A stretch of DNA of 34,817 nucleotides from a virus, in the IMG/VR virus record IMGVR_UViG_3300042307_000152, positions 1-34,817 of that record. The stretch is one strand, 5' to 3'. Below, in pieces: positions 26,468 to 33,786 of the stretch (positions are counted from its first letter, which is position 1; every line of letters starts with the position of its first letter). Below the pieces are notes generated by a model. That model worked only from the letters and a program-made list of their open reading frames with translations. It was not told where the DNA came from and did not search any database. A program made the translations under genes and the position numbers.

Positions 26468-27920
26468 AGAAATCTTTTTTAAAGTGATTAAGTGTGTAAT
26501 CTTTTTTGTTTGATACTGCTTTGTATATGTCTTGTTCAATACCTCCCTCTGAGAAGACCCAGTAGACCTGATTCTCTAGCCTGTCCTTGGTTGTCATCCT
26601 GTCCTTGCTCTGCCAATAACTAGTGGCACTGAAGTCAATGTTGTAGTAAACCAAGTAGTCAGCGTCACGTAAAGATATGCCCTCTCGTCCAGATACTATT
26701 TGCAGAGCTATGTTTTTATCAGTGTCTTCGAATACACTCAGCTCGCTAGTCAGCTCATCACCGAACACCTGCTTCAAGGCGTTGTACTCTTCCTTAAATT
26801 TATAGAAGATGCCTACCTTACTTCCTTGAAATTTTTGTTTAATGAACTCAGCCTTGGTGGTGTCTAACACCATGCTGTTACCACTCTCAAACTTAATGGT
26901 CCCACTGCATAGCTGGTGTACCTTCATCATTAACTTAACAGCCGTGTCCGCAAGTATGGTCTCCTCCTTACCCTCGATTACTAGGTCTCGCTTGAGCCTC
27001 TTAATCATGCTGTAGGTTGAGTCCTTCATTGGAACATACAACACCTCCTCCTTCACCTCTGACTTGAAACCAGCCTCAGCCTGCGTGTAGTTAATCGTGT
27101 ACGGTTCCATTACTTTGATGATATCATCTAGCCCATGGCTGTAGTCTTTAATGAACATCGAGTTGATTTTCTTCTGCTTTATGCTCACATATTTGTCGCA
27201 AAATCTGTAGAAATTTGCGAACTCACTGAAGGGATTATGAGGTATAGCATAGACCTGATGGTACATCTGAGAGTAACTCTCTGGGGTTGGTGTTCCCGAT
27301 AGCAGTATCACCTTTGGTCTATACTTTCTTATCACCTGAGCCACCAGAATAGCCCTGCCACTTGGCTTAGGGAAAGCACCCATGCTGTGAGCCTCATCGC
27401 AAATCACCAAGTCCCACTCCTCGTTGTCCATCACCAAGTGTAGGCTCTCATAGTTAATCACGGTCAAGAAGTATGCTGGATTCAATAGCTTGTAGTCCGC
27501 CTCGATTGTGCTGATTGCTTTCTTCTTGGTAACAAACAACACCTTCCACGACTTGACCTCATCTGCAATGCCTAGACTCGTAAGAGTCTTGCCTGTCCTC
27601 ACCTCCATGGCAAGGTACAGGAACCCGTGCTTCTCTAGTATATGAGACCCCCTTTCGATTATGTCTACCTGATAATCTCTGAAGGTTACTCCTCCTTTAT
27701 TTTTCATTTGATTTAATTTATCGTAGTGCTCCTTGCTCCTGATTAATTTGTCAATGACATCTTGGTCTTGCTTGTGCTTGAATACCTTAATCGTCTCCAC
27801 CTTCTTGCCTCTGCCAACCTTTGTCTGGTAGCTCTGAGTAAGTATTGATAGTAACGTGTCGCAATAGTCTATCATAGACTTGTTGCTGTAGGCTGGTATT
27901 CTTTCGACAACTTGTGTCAT
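26433..27920 (-). CDS. SNF2/SF2-type DNA helicase (495 aa)
   Basis: Motifs in order: RDYQ (81-84, Q-like motif), Walker A EVRTGKT (106-112), DEAH box ICDEAHSMG (173-181), motif III LLSGTPTPES (207-214), motif V VSGREGISLRDADYLVYYN (409-427) and a motif VI-like SYWQSKDRM (434-442) near the end. The compact two-lobe build matches phage SNF2-like helicases, which translocate on double-stranded DNA and remodel forks or recombination intermediates. Motif VI has one Arg where many have two (Q-x-x-R-x-x-R). It follows the primase-helicase in the operon, separated only by a 54-aa gene that overlaps both neighbours. Confidence 0.9.
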   Translation of the reverse strand: MTQVVERIPAYSNKSMIDYCDTLLSILTQSYQTKVGRGKKVETIKVFKHKQDQDVIDKLIRSKEHYDKLNQMKNKGGVTFRDYQVDIIERGSHILEKHGFLYLAMEVRTGKTLTSLGIADEVKSWKVLFVTKKKAISTIEADYKLLNPAYFLTVINYESLHLVMDNEEWDLVICDEAHSMGAFPKPSGRAILVAQVIRKYRPKVILLSGTPTPESYSQMYHQVYAIPHNPFSEFANFYRFCDKYVSIKQKKINSMFIKDYSHGLDDIIKVMEPYTINYTQAEAGFKSEVKEEVLYVPMKDSTYSMIKRLKRDLVIEGKEETILADTAVKLMMKVHQLCSGTIKFESGNSMVLDTTKAEFIKQKFQGSKVGIFYKFKEEYNALKQVFGDELTSELSVFEDTDKNIALQIVSGREGISLRDADYLVYYNIDFSATSYWQSKDRMTTKDRLENQVYWVFSEGGIEQDIYKAVSNKKDYTLNHFKKDFYETDGSTMVRN

Positions 27921-28081
27921 TTTTTTATCTTCTTAATCAACTCATCAAGGTTCTCATCACTAAGGAAGCTGTCCTTCTCAGCACTCCAATAGTCTAGGTA
28001 ATTGTCTCTGTGTATGGCGTACCACTTATTGGTATACTCACTGAAGTGGAACACGTAGTTCCAAATGATTACATTACTCAT
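27917..28081 (-). CDS. Small acidic/aromatic protein (54 aa)
   Basis: Reads from ATG 28081 to TGA 27917: MSNVIIWNYVFHFSEYTNKW, then AIHRDNYLDYW, ending ENLDELIKKIKK. The start overlaps the primase-helicase stop by eight bases and the stop overlaps the helicase start by ATGA, so it bridges two replication enzymes in one translated chain. It could be an accessory or loader protein for either enzyme; no family is recognised. Confidence 0.65.
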   Translation of the reverse strand: MSNVIIWNYVFHFSEYTNKWYAIHRDNYLDYWSAEKDSFLSDENLDELIKKIKK

Positions 28082-30479
28082 CGTCTTTTTTGCTTTTAAT
28101 AATTATCCATCTACCCTGTTGGTCTCTGTCCTCCTCAGGCAAAGTTCCTTCCTTATAAATTGCGTAAGCAATCAACCACTTGTAGAACTTAGTCCTACTG
28201 ATGCTCATCCTACCTCTAGGCCCATAGTCAGGGTACTCCTCCACGAAGTTAGAGTACAGCTCATTCTTGTACAGCCTAGTGTCAACCTGTAGCATCACGT
28301 TTCGCTCTGCACTATCCACCAGACCACACCACTCGATAAACTCATGGCAACTCTCGGCAGACAGCTGACGTATTTTCAAGTTAACGAATTTGCTTTTGAC
28401 TAGTCCCGTCCTGAGGTAATTTTTAAGACATCCAATCATGTAGTTGTCAAACTCACACCAATCGTCATCGTTCCAATCACCGAACATAAGTCTGCCGAAC
28501 TCATCCTGTGGCGTGTAGTCCTTTCTGTAAAATTGGTGTAGCTCCAGCTCCCACTTACGTCTTGCAAATGAATTGCCGGCACCCTTGATTGCATAGTTTG
28601 TTGTGATGGCAATCTTTGGTGACTTGGCGAACGGAATCTTGATGGCATCCTTGTTCTTCTTCTCAAGGGTTAGCCCTTCAGTTACTACGCTGAACAAACG
28701 CTCAAAGTCAAAGTGCTTTCTCACATCATCGAAGCAAAGTATCTGGGTGTCTGCTGATACCAACTGATAGGCGAAGCTACGCTCAAAAGCAAATGACTTA
28801 CCATCAATCACCACTAGCTTCTTCATCTTACTCAGCGCATTCATAAGCAATCCCTTTCCTGTCCCTCCCTCAGGGTTATCGCTTATCACTTCGTCATTAA
28901 GGATTACCGCAGGACAAAAGCCAAGGTTCTTATATCCGTGAAGCAAGAATCCCATCGTGCTCTCCATGGACTTGATGCGTCCCTCATCGCCACCATTGAT
29001 ATTGCTGACAAACTTTTTGAAATCAAAGTTGTCTGACACGCTACACTTCACAAAGTTCCTATCAATCACGTGGTCTTTCCAGACATACCCGCCAAGGTCA
29101 ATGTAGTCCAATAGTGAAACTCCATCCTTTGTAATTCTTACAGCGCAGTTCTTGTAGTACAAGTAAGACGCATCCTTGGTATCCGCAATGAAGTAAATCT
29201 CAATCGTAGAAAGCAAAGAGAGAAACTCCTCCTTGAAGAACCTAGTCTGGTCTGCAAAGTAATTGTATACTCCAATGTCATCTAGCTCCAGCAGGTGGTT
29301 CAACACGAAGTCCTTAATCTCCTTCTCTGAAGTATGGTCAATCAAGTTGTTGGTGACCTTGACAAACACGTAGTTCTTACCACCCTCAGGGCAGAACTTG
29401 TAGAACCCATTGTCCTCAAGGAACTGCTTGAACTGAATGTGAATTATCTTTACTACTCCCTTGTCATTCCTGTCCCAGAAGGTTTGCTTTGAATTCTCCT
29501 CCTCTACCTTATTGAGCACAGATTCGATTATATCGCTCTCCAAGTGGGAGTCCTGCAGTTGGATGCGAATCTCTTTTTTTGATACGCCACGTCTGAGTTT
29601 GGCTCTGATGTTATTGATGCGCTCCTCATCCTCGTAGTACTTGGTACCAAAGTTTGCCGTGTGCTTGTAGGCAGAGTCAATTGTATTGGCAATCTCCCGA
29701 GTTGTAAAGTCCTCCGAGGCGTACTGGTTCAATATATAAGATGCCAATCCCTTGTTAATTCCAAAGTCATTGAAGGCCATGGCTAGGACGTAGCAGTTCT
29801 GATTGCGCTGTCCCTCGTTCATTGGGTATTTCTTTGTCCACCACTTAACGAGTATGTCCACAATCTTATTCTCATCCGTGATTGGAATCGTAGGTTGGTC
29901 TCTTGTCTTGTTGACCTCCGTGTACTCAGGCTCCTCAATCAAGTCCCATATACTGCTGTTCTCGTTGATGTGCAGGAGCGGGTCGTAAGACTCGTAGCAT
30001 ACACGTGATACGTTCTTACTTGTCTTGTCGAAGTACGGGCTGTTGAAGTACTTCTCTAGGCTATTGAAGTAGTTGGTGTGGTTCTCTGCATCTGCAGGAA
30101 TTTTTACCAACACCTTTAGCCCGTTCCCTGATGGGCTAATGAATACAGAGAACACGTACTTGTTCTTGCTCAGGTTCTCCTTGTCCTGTAGTAACTCCTT
30201 GGACTTATCATAGCCATCGAAGTCTAGGCATATCAAACCTGAGTGCTGAATCAGGGACGAATCTGTTCTCTTGTTGAATGTACCGCTGAAGCATATTGCA
30301 GGCAATAGCTTCTTTAGTTCCTGTCGCTCAGGCTTGCGCTTCTCTAGGCGTATGCGCTTAACCAAGTCCTTTGTGGACTCAGTGCCTTCCTTGATTCTAT
30401 TAAGGATTAGCCTCACGTCCCTATGGAACGGAGTGTCTGTATCCCTGATGCTTTTAAATATGGTTACATCTTGTGTCAT
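28074..30479 (-). CDS. Primase-helicase: VirE/BT4734-type AEP domain plus SF3/D5-like ATPase (801 aa)
   Basis: The N-terminal domain (~50-175) carries primase-superfamily marks: LDFDG (85-89), SPSGNGLK (115-122) and SRVCYESYDP (158-167). A PriCT-like helical segment (~200-280) follows. The C-terminal ATPase (DUF5906/D5 type) has a P-loop EGGTGKG (537-543), Walker B LCFDDV (581-586), ITTN (625-628) as sensor motif C, and FARRKWELELHQFY. It would lay primers and unwind DNA at the phage origin. The residue after the P-loop Lys is Gly (GKG) rather than Ser/Thr, as I recall from related phage proteins. The gene is preceded by a 211-base interval with candidate origin/promoter features. Confidence 0.88.
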   Translation of the reverse strand: MTQDVTIFKSIRDTDTPFHRDVRLILNRIKEGTESTKDLVKRIRLEKRKPERQELKKLLPAICFSGTFNKRTDSSLIQHSGLICLDFDGYDKSKELLQDKENLSKNKYVFSVFISPSGNGLKVLVKIPADAENHTNYFNSLEKYFNSPYFDKTSKNVSRVCYESYDPLLHINENSSIWDLIEEPEYTEVNKTRDQPTIPITDENKIVDILVKWWTKKYPMNEGQRNQNCYVLAMAFNDFGINKGLASYILNQYASEDFTTREIANTIDSAYKHTANFGTKYYEDEERINNIRAKLRRGVSKKEIRIQLQDSHLESDIIESVLNKVEEENSKQTFWDRNDKGVVKIIHIQFKQFLEDNGFYKFCPEGGKNYVFVKVTNNLIDHTSEKEIKDFVLNHLLELDDIGVYNYFADQTRFFKEEFLSLLSTIEIYFIADTKDASYLYYKNCAVRITKDGVSLLDYIDLGGYVWKDHVIDRNFVKCSVSDNFDFKKFVSNINGGDEGRIKSMESTMGFLLHGYKNLGFCPAVILNDEVISDNPEGGTGKGLLMNALSKMKKLVVIDGKSFAFERSFAYQLVSADTQILCFDDVRKHFDFERLFSVVTEGLTLEKKNKDAIKIPFAKSPKIAITTNYAIKGAGNSFARRKWELELHQFYRKDYTPQDEFGRLMFGDWNDDDWCEFDNYMIGCLKNYLRTGLVKSKFVNLKIRQLSAESCHEFIEWCGLVDSAERNVMLQVDTRLYKNELYSNFVEEYPDYGPRGRMSISRTKFYKWLIAYAIYKEGTLPEEDRDQQGRWIIIKSKKDDE

Positions 30480-30493
30480 AAATGTTGAATGGG

Positions 30494-30639
30494 TGTCGAT
30501 TTTATGTCGTGTAAGTTACTGATTATCAAACTACTGTCGATTATGTCAATTTTATTCTTAAAATTTAATTAAAAAAAATAAAAAGAATAGAAATTATATA
30601 TAGAAAGAATAGGGGAGTTTGTGTTGACATTTTCGTCAG
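30494..30639. repeat. Three 16-base repeats flanking an AT-rich tract (candidate origin/operator)
   Basis: On the - strand TTGACATAATCGACAG (RC of 30534-30549) recurs as a near copy (RC of 30494-30509, one base longer). An inverted copy lies at 30624-30639 on the + strand, TTGACATTTTCGTCAG, with 13 of 16 identical. Between the last two lies a tract (30550-30611) that is almost wholly A/T. Such copies around an easily melted tract are what an iteron-type origin or a regulator-bound promoter looks like. The interval lies between the SSB-like gene and the primase-helicase. No exact DnaA box was found. Confidence 0.5.
30522..30549 (-). promoter_or_regulatory. Possible promoter for the primase-helicase operon
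   Basis: On the - strand TTGACA (30549-30544) is followed after 16 bases by GATAAT (30527-30522), a sigma70-like pair. The -35 hexamer lies inside one of the 16-base repeats, and another repeat sits just downstream, so a protein that binds the repeats would block it. The Bacteroidetes -7 form TAnnTTTG is not matched exactly (a TAGTTTG sits nearby). About 40 bases separate this site from the ATG at 30479. Confidence 0.35.
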
Positions 30640-30650
30640 GCAAAAAGGCC

Positions 30651-30675
30651 AAAAAAAAGGGAGAGATTGTCTCCC
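30651..30675 (-). terminator. Terminator after the SSB-like gene
   Basis: On the - strand GGGAGA and TCTCCC (30675-30670 and 30664-30659) form a perfect 6-bp stem with loop CAATC, followed by eight T (30658-30651). It lies 15 bases after the SSB-like stop codon. It separates the SSB/recombination transcript from the primase-helicase transcript. Confidence 0.8.
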
Positions 30676-30690
30676 CCTATTTTTCCTCCA

Positions 30691-30990
30691 TTAGAATGGC
30701 AACTCACCATCATCCTCAGGCTCTGGTAGTACCACCTTTGCTTGTGGCTTAGCCTTCACTTCAGTTGGCTTGGCTCCAGAAGGTGCCTCGTAGGTGTCTA
30801 ACTCAACGTAGTGGTTACCGCTACGAGCGGTCTTCACGTTCAGGTTGACCCAGCCATTACGCTGGTGTTCCTTGAGGAATACTACCGCATCGTCAACTTT
30901 TAAAGATAGTCTCCCTACTACAAATTCAGGAGCCTTTTCGTTTCTCTTGAAGGAGAAACCATCTGCAAAGATTTTTTCGTCTTGTGCCAT
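30691..30990 (-). CDS. SSB-like single-stranded DNA-binding protein (99 aa)
   Basis: The core reads IFADGFSFKRNEKAPEFVVG, then LSLKVDDAVVFLKEHQ, WVNLNVKTARSGNHYVELDT, a compact beta-rich stretch that looks OB-fold-like. A Pro/Lys linker (EVKAKPQAKVVLPEPE) leads to an acidic tail ending in DGELPF, close to the D-D-D-I-P-F tail by which SSB proteins recruit replication partners. It would cover single-stranded DNA during replication and annealing. It sits after the annealing protein and exonuclease and before the primase-helicase. Sequence outside the tail is not that of bacterial SSB, so it is a phage-type version. Confidence 0.75.
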   Translation of the reverse strand: MAQDEKIFADGFSFKRNEKAPEFVVGRLSLKVDDAVVFLKEHQRNGWVNLNVKTARSGNHYVELDTYEAPSGAKPTEVKAKPQAKVVLPEPEDDGELPF

Positions 30991-31010
30991 TGTGTAAATT
31001 GTTTTTGTAT

Positions 31011-31047
31011 GCCTCAGTCTATTTGAACCAACACCTACCTCTGAGGC
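31011..31047 (-). ncRNA. Hairpin with tRNA-fragment look
   Basis: On the - strand GCCTCAG (31047-31041) pairs with CTGAGGC (31017-31011), a perfect 7-bp stem, around 23 bases that contain AGAGGTAGG (D-loop-like) and GGTTCAAAT (T-loop-like). Too short to be a tRNA. The loop holds AGGTAGGTG, the exact complement of CACCTACCT in the pseudoknot upstream in the same interval. Confidence 0.45.
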
Positions 31048-31064
31048 TAAGTGAATGTTAGTTG

Positions 31065-31134
31065 TAGTCAGGACAGGATTCGAACCTGTAACAGACCCAT
31101 TGGCCTGCGTCTTCCTCTATTCCGCCACCTGACT
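31065..31134 (-). tRNA. Degenerate tRNA-Leu-like element without a canonical anticodon arm
   Basis: On the - strand the acceptor pair AGTCAGG/CCTGACT (7 bp) with discriminator A is perfect. TGGCGGAAT...GAAGACGC matches the D-arm of tRNA-Leu, and ACAGG-TTCGAAT-CCTGT is a perfect T-arm. Between them only 17 bases remain instead of about 23 or more. They fold as AGGCC-AATG-GGTCT, with a four-base loop, no U33, and just three bases of variable region rather than the long Leu arm. It cannot decode normally. CCA is not encoded. It may be a tRNA pseudogene, a tRNA mimic, or a processing signal within a structured RNA. Confidence 0.6.
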
Positions 31135-31140
31135 ATTTTA

Positions 31141-31208
31141 AAAGGGAGACTACCTGCTAACACCTCACACCCCAATTGCAGGTAGGTGGGGTCCCTTAGC
31201 CTCCCTTT
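31141..31208 (-). ncRNA. Structured RNA element with potential pseudoknot
   Basis: AAAGGGAG (31141-31148) pairs with CTCCCTTT (31201-31208), an 8-bp closing stem. Inside, CTACCTGC (31150-31157) pairs with GCAGGTAG (31178-31185). The loop of that helix contains ACCCC (31169-31173), which matches GGGGT (31188-31192) outside it, an H-type pseudoknot. On the - strand it starts five bases after the exonuclease stop and is followed by TTTT, so it may also act as a terminator or as a 3'-end shield. It directly precedes the tRNA-like element. Confidence 0.5.
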
Positions 31209-31212
31209 AATC

Positions 31213-31983
31213 TTACATTAGGAACTCATCTATGTAGTAGTTCTCGATGTTGTCCGTAGGAGTGCTTCCGAAGTACTTAGAGAAGACTTCTATGGCTCTG
31301 CCTACCTTGGCCTCACCTGAGCGAATGAAGTCCTCAGTGGGCTTAAAAATGCCCAGTACTCCTGTACCCTTGTCAATCACATAAAACACCAATGGCTTGC
31401 CAAACAACTGCTGATAAATATAGCACTGCGAATCGTAGTTGTATGCCTTCGCTGAGTATTTAAACTTATGGATGTCGCTGGTAGTCTTCAAGTCAATCAA
31501 GAAGTCCCATCCAACAATGTCCGCCTTGCCCTTCCACATCATCCCCTGTATCATGCCTACAGCAGGTACCTCGTATTGGTTTCCTTCTCTGAAAATCTCA
31601 TCGTAGAATGTGATGTTGCCCTTGATGATGTCAACCAGATGTTCTACCTCCTCCATCTCCTTCTTGAGCATACAGAACGGCAGGTTATTGGTCTCGCAGA
31701 AGTTCTTGTACTCCTTGGTAGTCCTTGTGCTTACGTCAACGAATGGCGTTAGCTTAGCCTTTTCGGGCTCCAGAATCAATTGGTGAAAGTATCTACCATC
31801 CATGAAAGCCTTGTTGTCTTCCCGTGACTTACCGAAATCCTTTGGGTTATTCAGTAGCGTACCGATGTCAGAGTTGGATAGGTAGTTCTTACCTATACCG
31901 CTATAGTACTCCTTGTCATCTGTAAGGAGAGCCAAGATATTTGGCTCCCCTGTTAGGTCAATTGTCTCCAATAGTGTCTTCAT
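31213..31983 (-). CDS. RecE/YqaJ-type PD-(D/E)XK exonuclease (256 aa)
   Basis: Core motifs fit the DUF3799/RecE-C exonuclease family: RYFHQLIL with His67, GKADIVGWDFLIDLKTT with Asp155 and D164-L-K166 as metal-binding and catalytic residues, and DSQCYIYQQL as the Q-x-x-x-Y helix. It would chew one strand of double-stranded DNA ends and leave single strands for the annealing protein, whose stop overlaps this start by one base (TAATG). The two form a Red/RecET-like recombination pair. Length is that of the catalytic domain alone. Confidence 0.88.
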   Translation of the reverse strand: MKTLLETIDLTGEPNILALLTDDKEYYSGIGKNYLSNSDIGTLLNNPKDFGKSREDNKAFMDGRYFHQLILEPEKAKLTPFVDVSTRTTKEYKNFCETNNLPFCMLKKEMEEVEHLVDIIKGNITFYDEIFREGNQYEVPAVGMIQGMMWKGKADIVGWDFLIDLKTTSDIHKFKYSAKAYNYDSQCYIYQQLFGKPLVFYVIDKGTGVLGIFKPTEDFIRSGEAKVGRAIEVFSKYFGSTPTDNIENYYIDEFLM

Positions 31984-32606
31984 TATTTCAATAGGTCTAC
32001 GAGTGCTTGCTTCACTTCATTACTCAATTTGTACTTCCTGCTCAACTGCTGGCCTATCTTGTCAAACCCAAGTGCCTTGTTGTCCTTTGCGTACTTCACA
32101 ACTCCCTTCCAATTCTCATCGTCAACCACCAAATCAATTAGTCCTGTAGTAGGCTTAGCCTTTGCAGGCGCAGGTGTAGGTGCCGTTGTCTCAGCCTCAG
32201 GCAGGTCCTCACCAGCGTAGATGTAGATACCAAGGCCAAACATCGCTAGGTTCTTAACCAAACAACGCATCAAGGTCTTATTGATATCGAACGTAGTGGC
32301 TGCATCAACGGTCTTCCCGTACTTACCTGTGTACTCTCCCTTTCTCATAGACCTGTTGGCCCCATCCATTACAGGTAACCACATCCCCAGCGTCTCGCCT
32401 TCGATTGTCACCTCAGTCTGACACATGAAGCCAAGGGCCTCATCGTAATCTGTAGGAAGTATTTTGTACGTTGCATCTGGGCACTCTCGCTTTGTTACTG
32501 CCCATGCCCACGCCCACGATAAGTAGGTGAGGTCTTTCTTCTTTTCAACGTGTTCGTTGACGTTGATGGCCGATAGCCTTTCGAATACTGATTTTTTCTT
32601 TTCCAT
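31983..32606 (-). CDS. DUF1071-type single-strand annealing protein (207 aa)
   Basis: VFERLSAINVNEHVEKKKDL then TYLSWAWAWAVTKRECPDAT is the DUF1071 signature, with DATTTFDINKTLMRCLVKNL-like and AMFGLGIYIYAGED blocks further on. The family is associated with Rad52-like phage annealing proteins. After residue ~140 comes a Pro/Ala linker (TAPTPAPAKAKPTT) and a C-terminal helical piece. It pairs with the exonuclease encoded just downstream to join DNA ends by annealing. It may help replication or repair and make concatemers for packaging. Confidence 0.85.
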   Translation of the reverse strand: MEKKKSVFERLSAINVNEHVEKKKDLTYLSWAWAWAVTKRECPDATYKILPTDYDEALGFMCQTEVTIEGETLGMWLPVMDGANRSMRKGEYTGKYGKTVDAATTFDINKTLMRCLVKNLAMFGLGIYIYAGEDLPEAETTAPTPAPAKAKPTTGLIDLVVDDENWKGVVKYAKDNKALGFDKIGQQLSRKYKLSNEVKQALVDLLK

Positions 32607-32622
32607 TGGGTGTTTTGATTAA

Positions 32623-32925
32623 TTAAATAAATACTGCTCTTTCTACTTCTCGTACTACAGATACGTAATCCTTGTCTTCTGCTATTCTTTTCTCGACAGC
32701 AGATATGCCATGAATGATTGACGAATGGGTGATTTCATAGCCACATTCATTCATGTACCTTTCGATGTAAGTGATTTGCATCGGCCTCTTGGCACATAGG
32801 TAGTAAATCAACTGCCTAGCATCCACCACGTTCCGCTTCTTTGTCTTGGAGAATAGGTCCTCCTTGGTTATCCCAAATAGGTCAATGACCCTGTCTACGT
32901 ACTGATTAAAAACTTCCTGTTTCAT
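32623..32925 (-). CDS. Free-standing DnaA domain IV-like DNA-binding protein (100 aa)
   Basis: Residues ~30-95 read KRNVVDARQLIYYLCAKRPM - YIERYMNECGYEITHSSIIHG - ISAVEKRIAEDKDY, which matches the helix-turn-helix of DnaA domain IV (R-x-V-x-A-R-Q, then the H-x-S-I-x-H-G recognition helix). The ATPase domain of DnaA is absent. It may bind a phage origin, or a DnaA-box-like site as a regulator, or compete with host DnaA. It starts the recombination group; about 44 bases of A/T-rich DNA separate it from the 80-aa gene before it. Confidence 0.85.
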   Translation of the reverse strand: MKQEVFNQYVDRVIDLFGITKEDLFSKTKKRNVVDARQLIYYLCAKRPMQITYIERYMNECGYEITHSSIIHGISAVEKRIAEDKDYVSVVREVERAVFI

Positions 32926-32968
32926 GTGATTGAATTTTATTTCTGTAAAGATATTAAATTGTTTAATA

Positions 32969-33211
32969 CTAGTCTATTTTTTGCATGACTTTTTCCAAAA
33001 ATAAATTCTTCTCCACCTCTTCTATGTTCTTACTCCGATTGGTATTGCTGAAGTAGTACGAGCCACCAAAAAGGCCTTGAATGTAGTGCCCGCTGTCATA
33101 TATGACCACTTCATCACAGGCTCCCAGCAGTTCAGCAGTAGGATAAAGAGACATAAATTTTTTTCTTGTGTAGCAACGACCAGAGTCTTGCCAATCTCTA
33201 AAATTTTCCAT
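32969..33211 (-). CDS. Small protein, function unknown (80 aa)
   Basis: MENFRDWQDSGRCYTRKKFM followed by an aromatic, Gly/Ser-rich middle (DSGHYIQGLFGGSYYFSNTN) and a helical C-terminus (EEVEKNLFLEKVMQKID). No family recognised. It starts four bases after the preceding stop and is followed by the only clear gap in this part of the early block. Confidence 0.6.
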   Translation of the reverse strand: MENFRDWQDSGRCYTRKKFMSLYPTAELLGACDEVVIYDSGHYIQGLFGGSYYFSNTNRSKNIEEVEKNLFLEKVMQKID

Positions 33212-33215
33212 TTGA

Positions 33216-33404
33216 TTATTTTTCGTTTAATTCTGACTTTAATTTTTCAATATACAATGTAGCGTCCATGAGTTCTTCTTGCAAATGGGTAAGCCACTCA
33301 ATTAAGGTGGCTTTGTTCTCAACTAGCGTTGTCCCGTACTTTGCTATGCCAACCTCAGACCTTTGCCTGTACTTGGCTATCACATCCTCGACTATCTTAT
33401 CCAT
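33216..33404 (-). CDS. Small helical protein, possibly MazG-like (62 aa)
   Basis: KYRQRSEVGIAKYGTTLVEN then WLTHLQEELMDATLYIEKLK is familiar from short phage proteins with a K-Y-G-x-T-L and an H-x-x-E-E-x-x-D pattern. The E-E-x-x-D helix resembles the metal-binding helix of MazG-type nucleotide pyrophosphohydrolases. It is only one helical hairpin, so it would need to act as an oligomer, or it may not be an enzyme. The start overlaps the preceding gene by eight bases. Confidence 0.65.
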   Translation of the reverse strand: MDKIVEDVIAKYRQRSEVGIAKYGTTLVENKATLIEWLTHLQEELMDATLYIEKLKSELNEK

Positions 33405-33786
33405 ATACCGCTTCCCCGATTACTATGTATTGGAATACTACGTCAGCGGAATCGGCATCGCCCTCCTCGTTGATGTGGCGCTCAATTGCCCATCTGTTCT
33501 CGCTATTGTACAGGTCCTGCAGGCGTTCCTGCATGGTCTCTTTACTAATCCAGCCAACCTCGTCCTCTTCGTTCTCAGCATCATGGATTGTAACCTCAAC
33601 ACCATGGTCTAACACGGCCTTCAACATGGCTACGGCTAGGTAAGGCTCATCTTTCTTGCTTACGGCATTTCTAATTTTCTTGTAAGTATCCTCGCTTATG
33701 TAGTACCAATAGTTGCTACCACCTTCTAGTGCAGTGACGAAGATGTCCTCCAGCACTTCTCTGTTTAATTCGATTTCTAGTTTCAT
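33397..33786 (-). CDS. Phage protein, function unknown (129 aa)
   Basis: The ATG at 33786 (MKLEIELNREVLEDIFVTAL) is chosen because it forms an ATGA overlap with the 53-aa gene; a longer in-frame reading to 33885 would run through that gene. The pattern DIFVTALEGGSNYWYYI - HGVEVTIHDAENEEDEVGWI - SKETMQERLQDL recurs in phages that infect many hosts, but its role is unknown to me. It looks like a compact alpha/beta protein. Confidence 0.65.
   Translation of the reverse strand: MKLEIELNREVLEDIFVTALEGGSNYWYYISEDTYKKIRNAVSKKDEPYLAVAMLKAVLDHGVEVTIHDAENEEDEVGWISKETMQERLQDLYNSENRWAIERHINEEGDADSADVVFQYIVIGEAVYG

Noticed and set aside
30515-30531. DnaA box in the candidate origin
   Set aside because: TTATCAAAC near 30523 differs from TTATNCACA at several bases; not enough to call.
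31065-31134. The tRNA-like element as a phage attachment site
   Set aside because: tRNA ends often serve as att sites, but no integrase or excisionase is visible in the window and the gene set looks lytic. It cannot be excluded for the part of the genome not shown.
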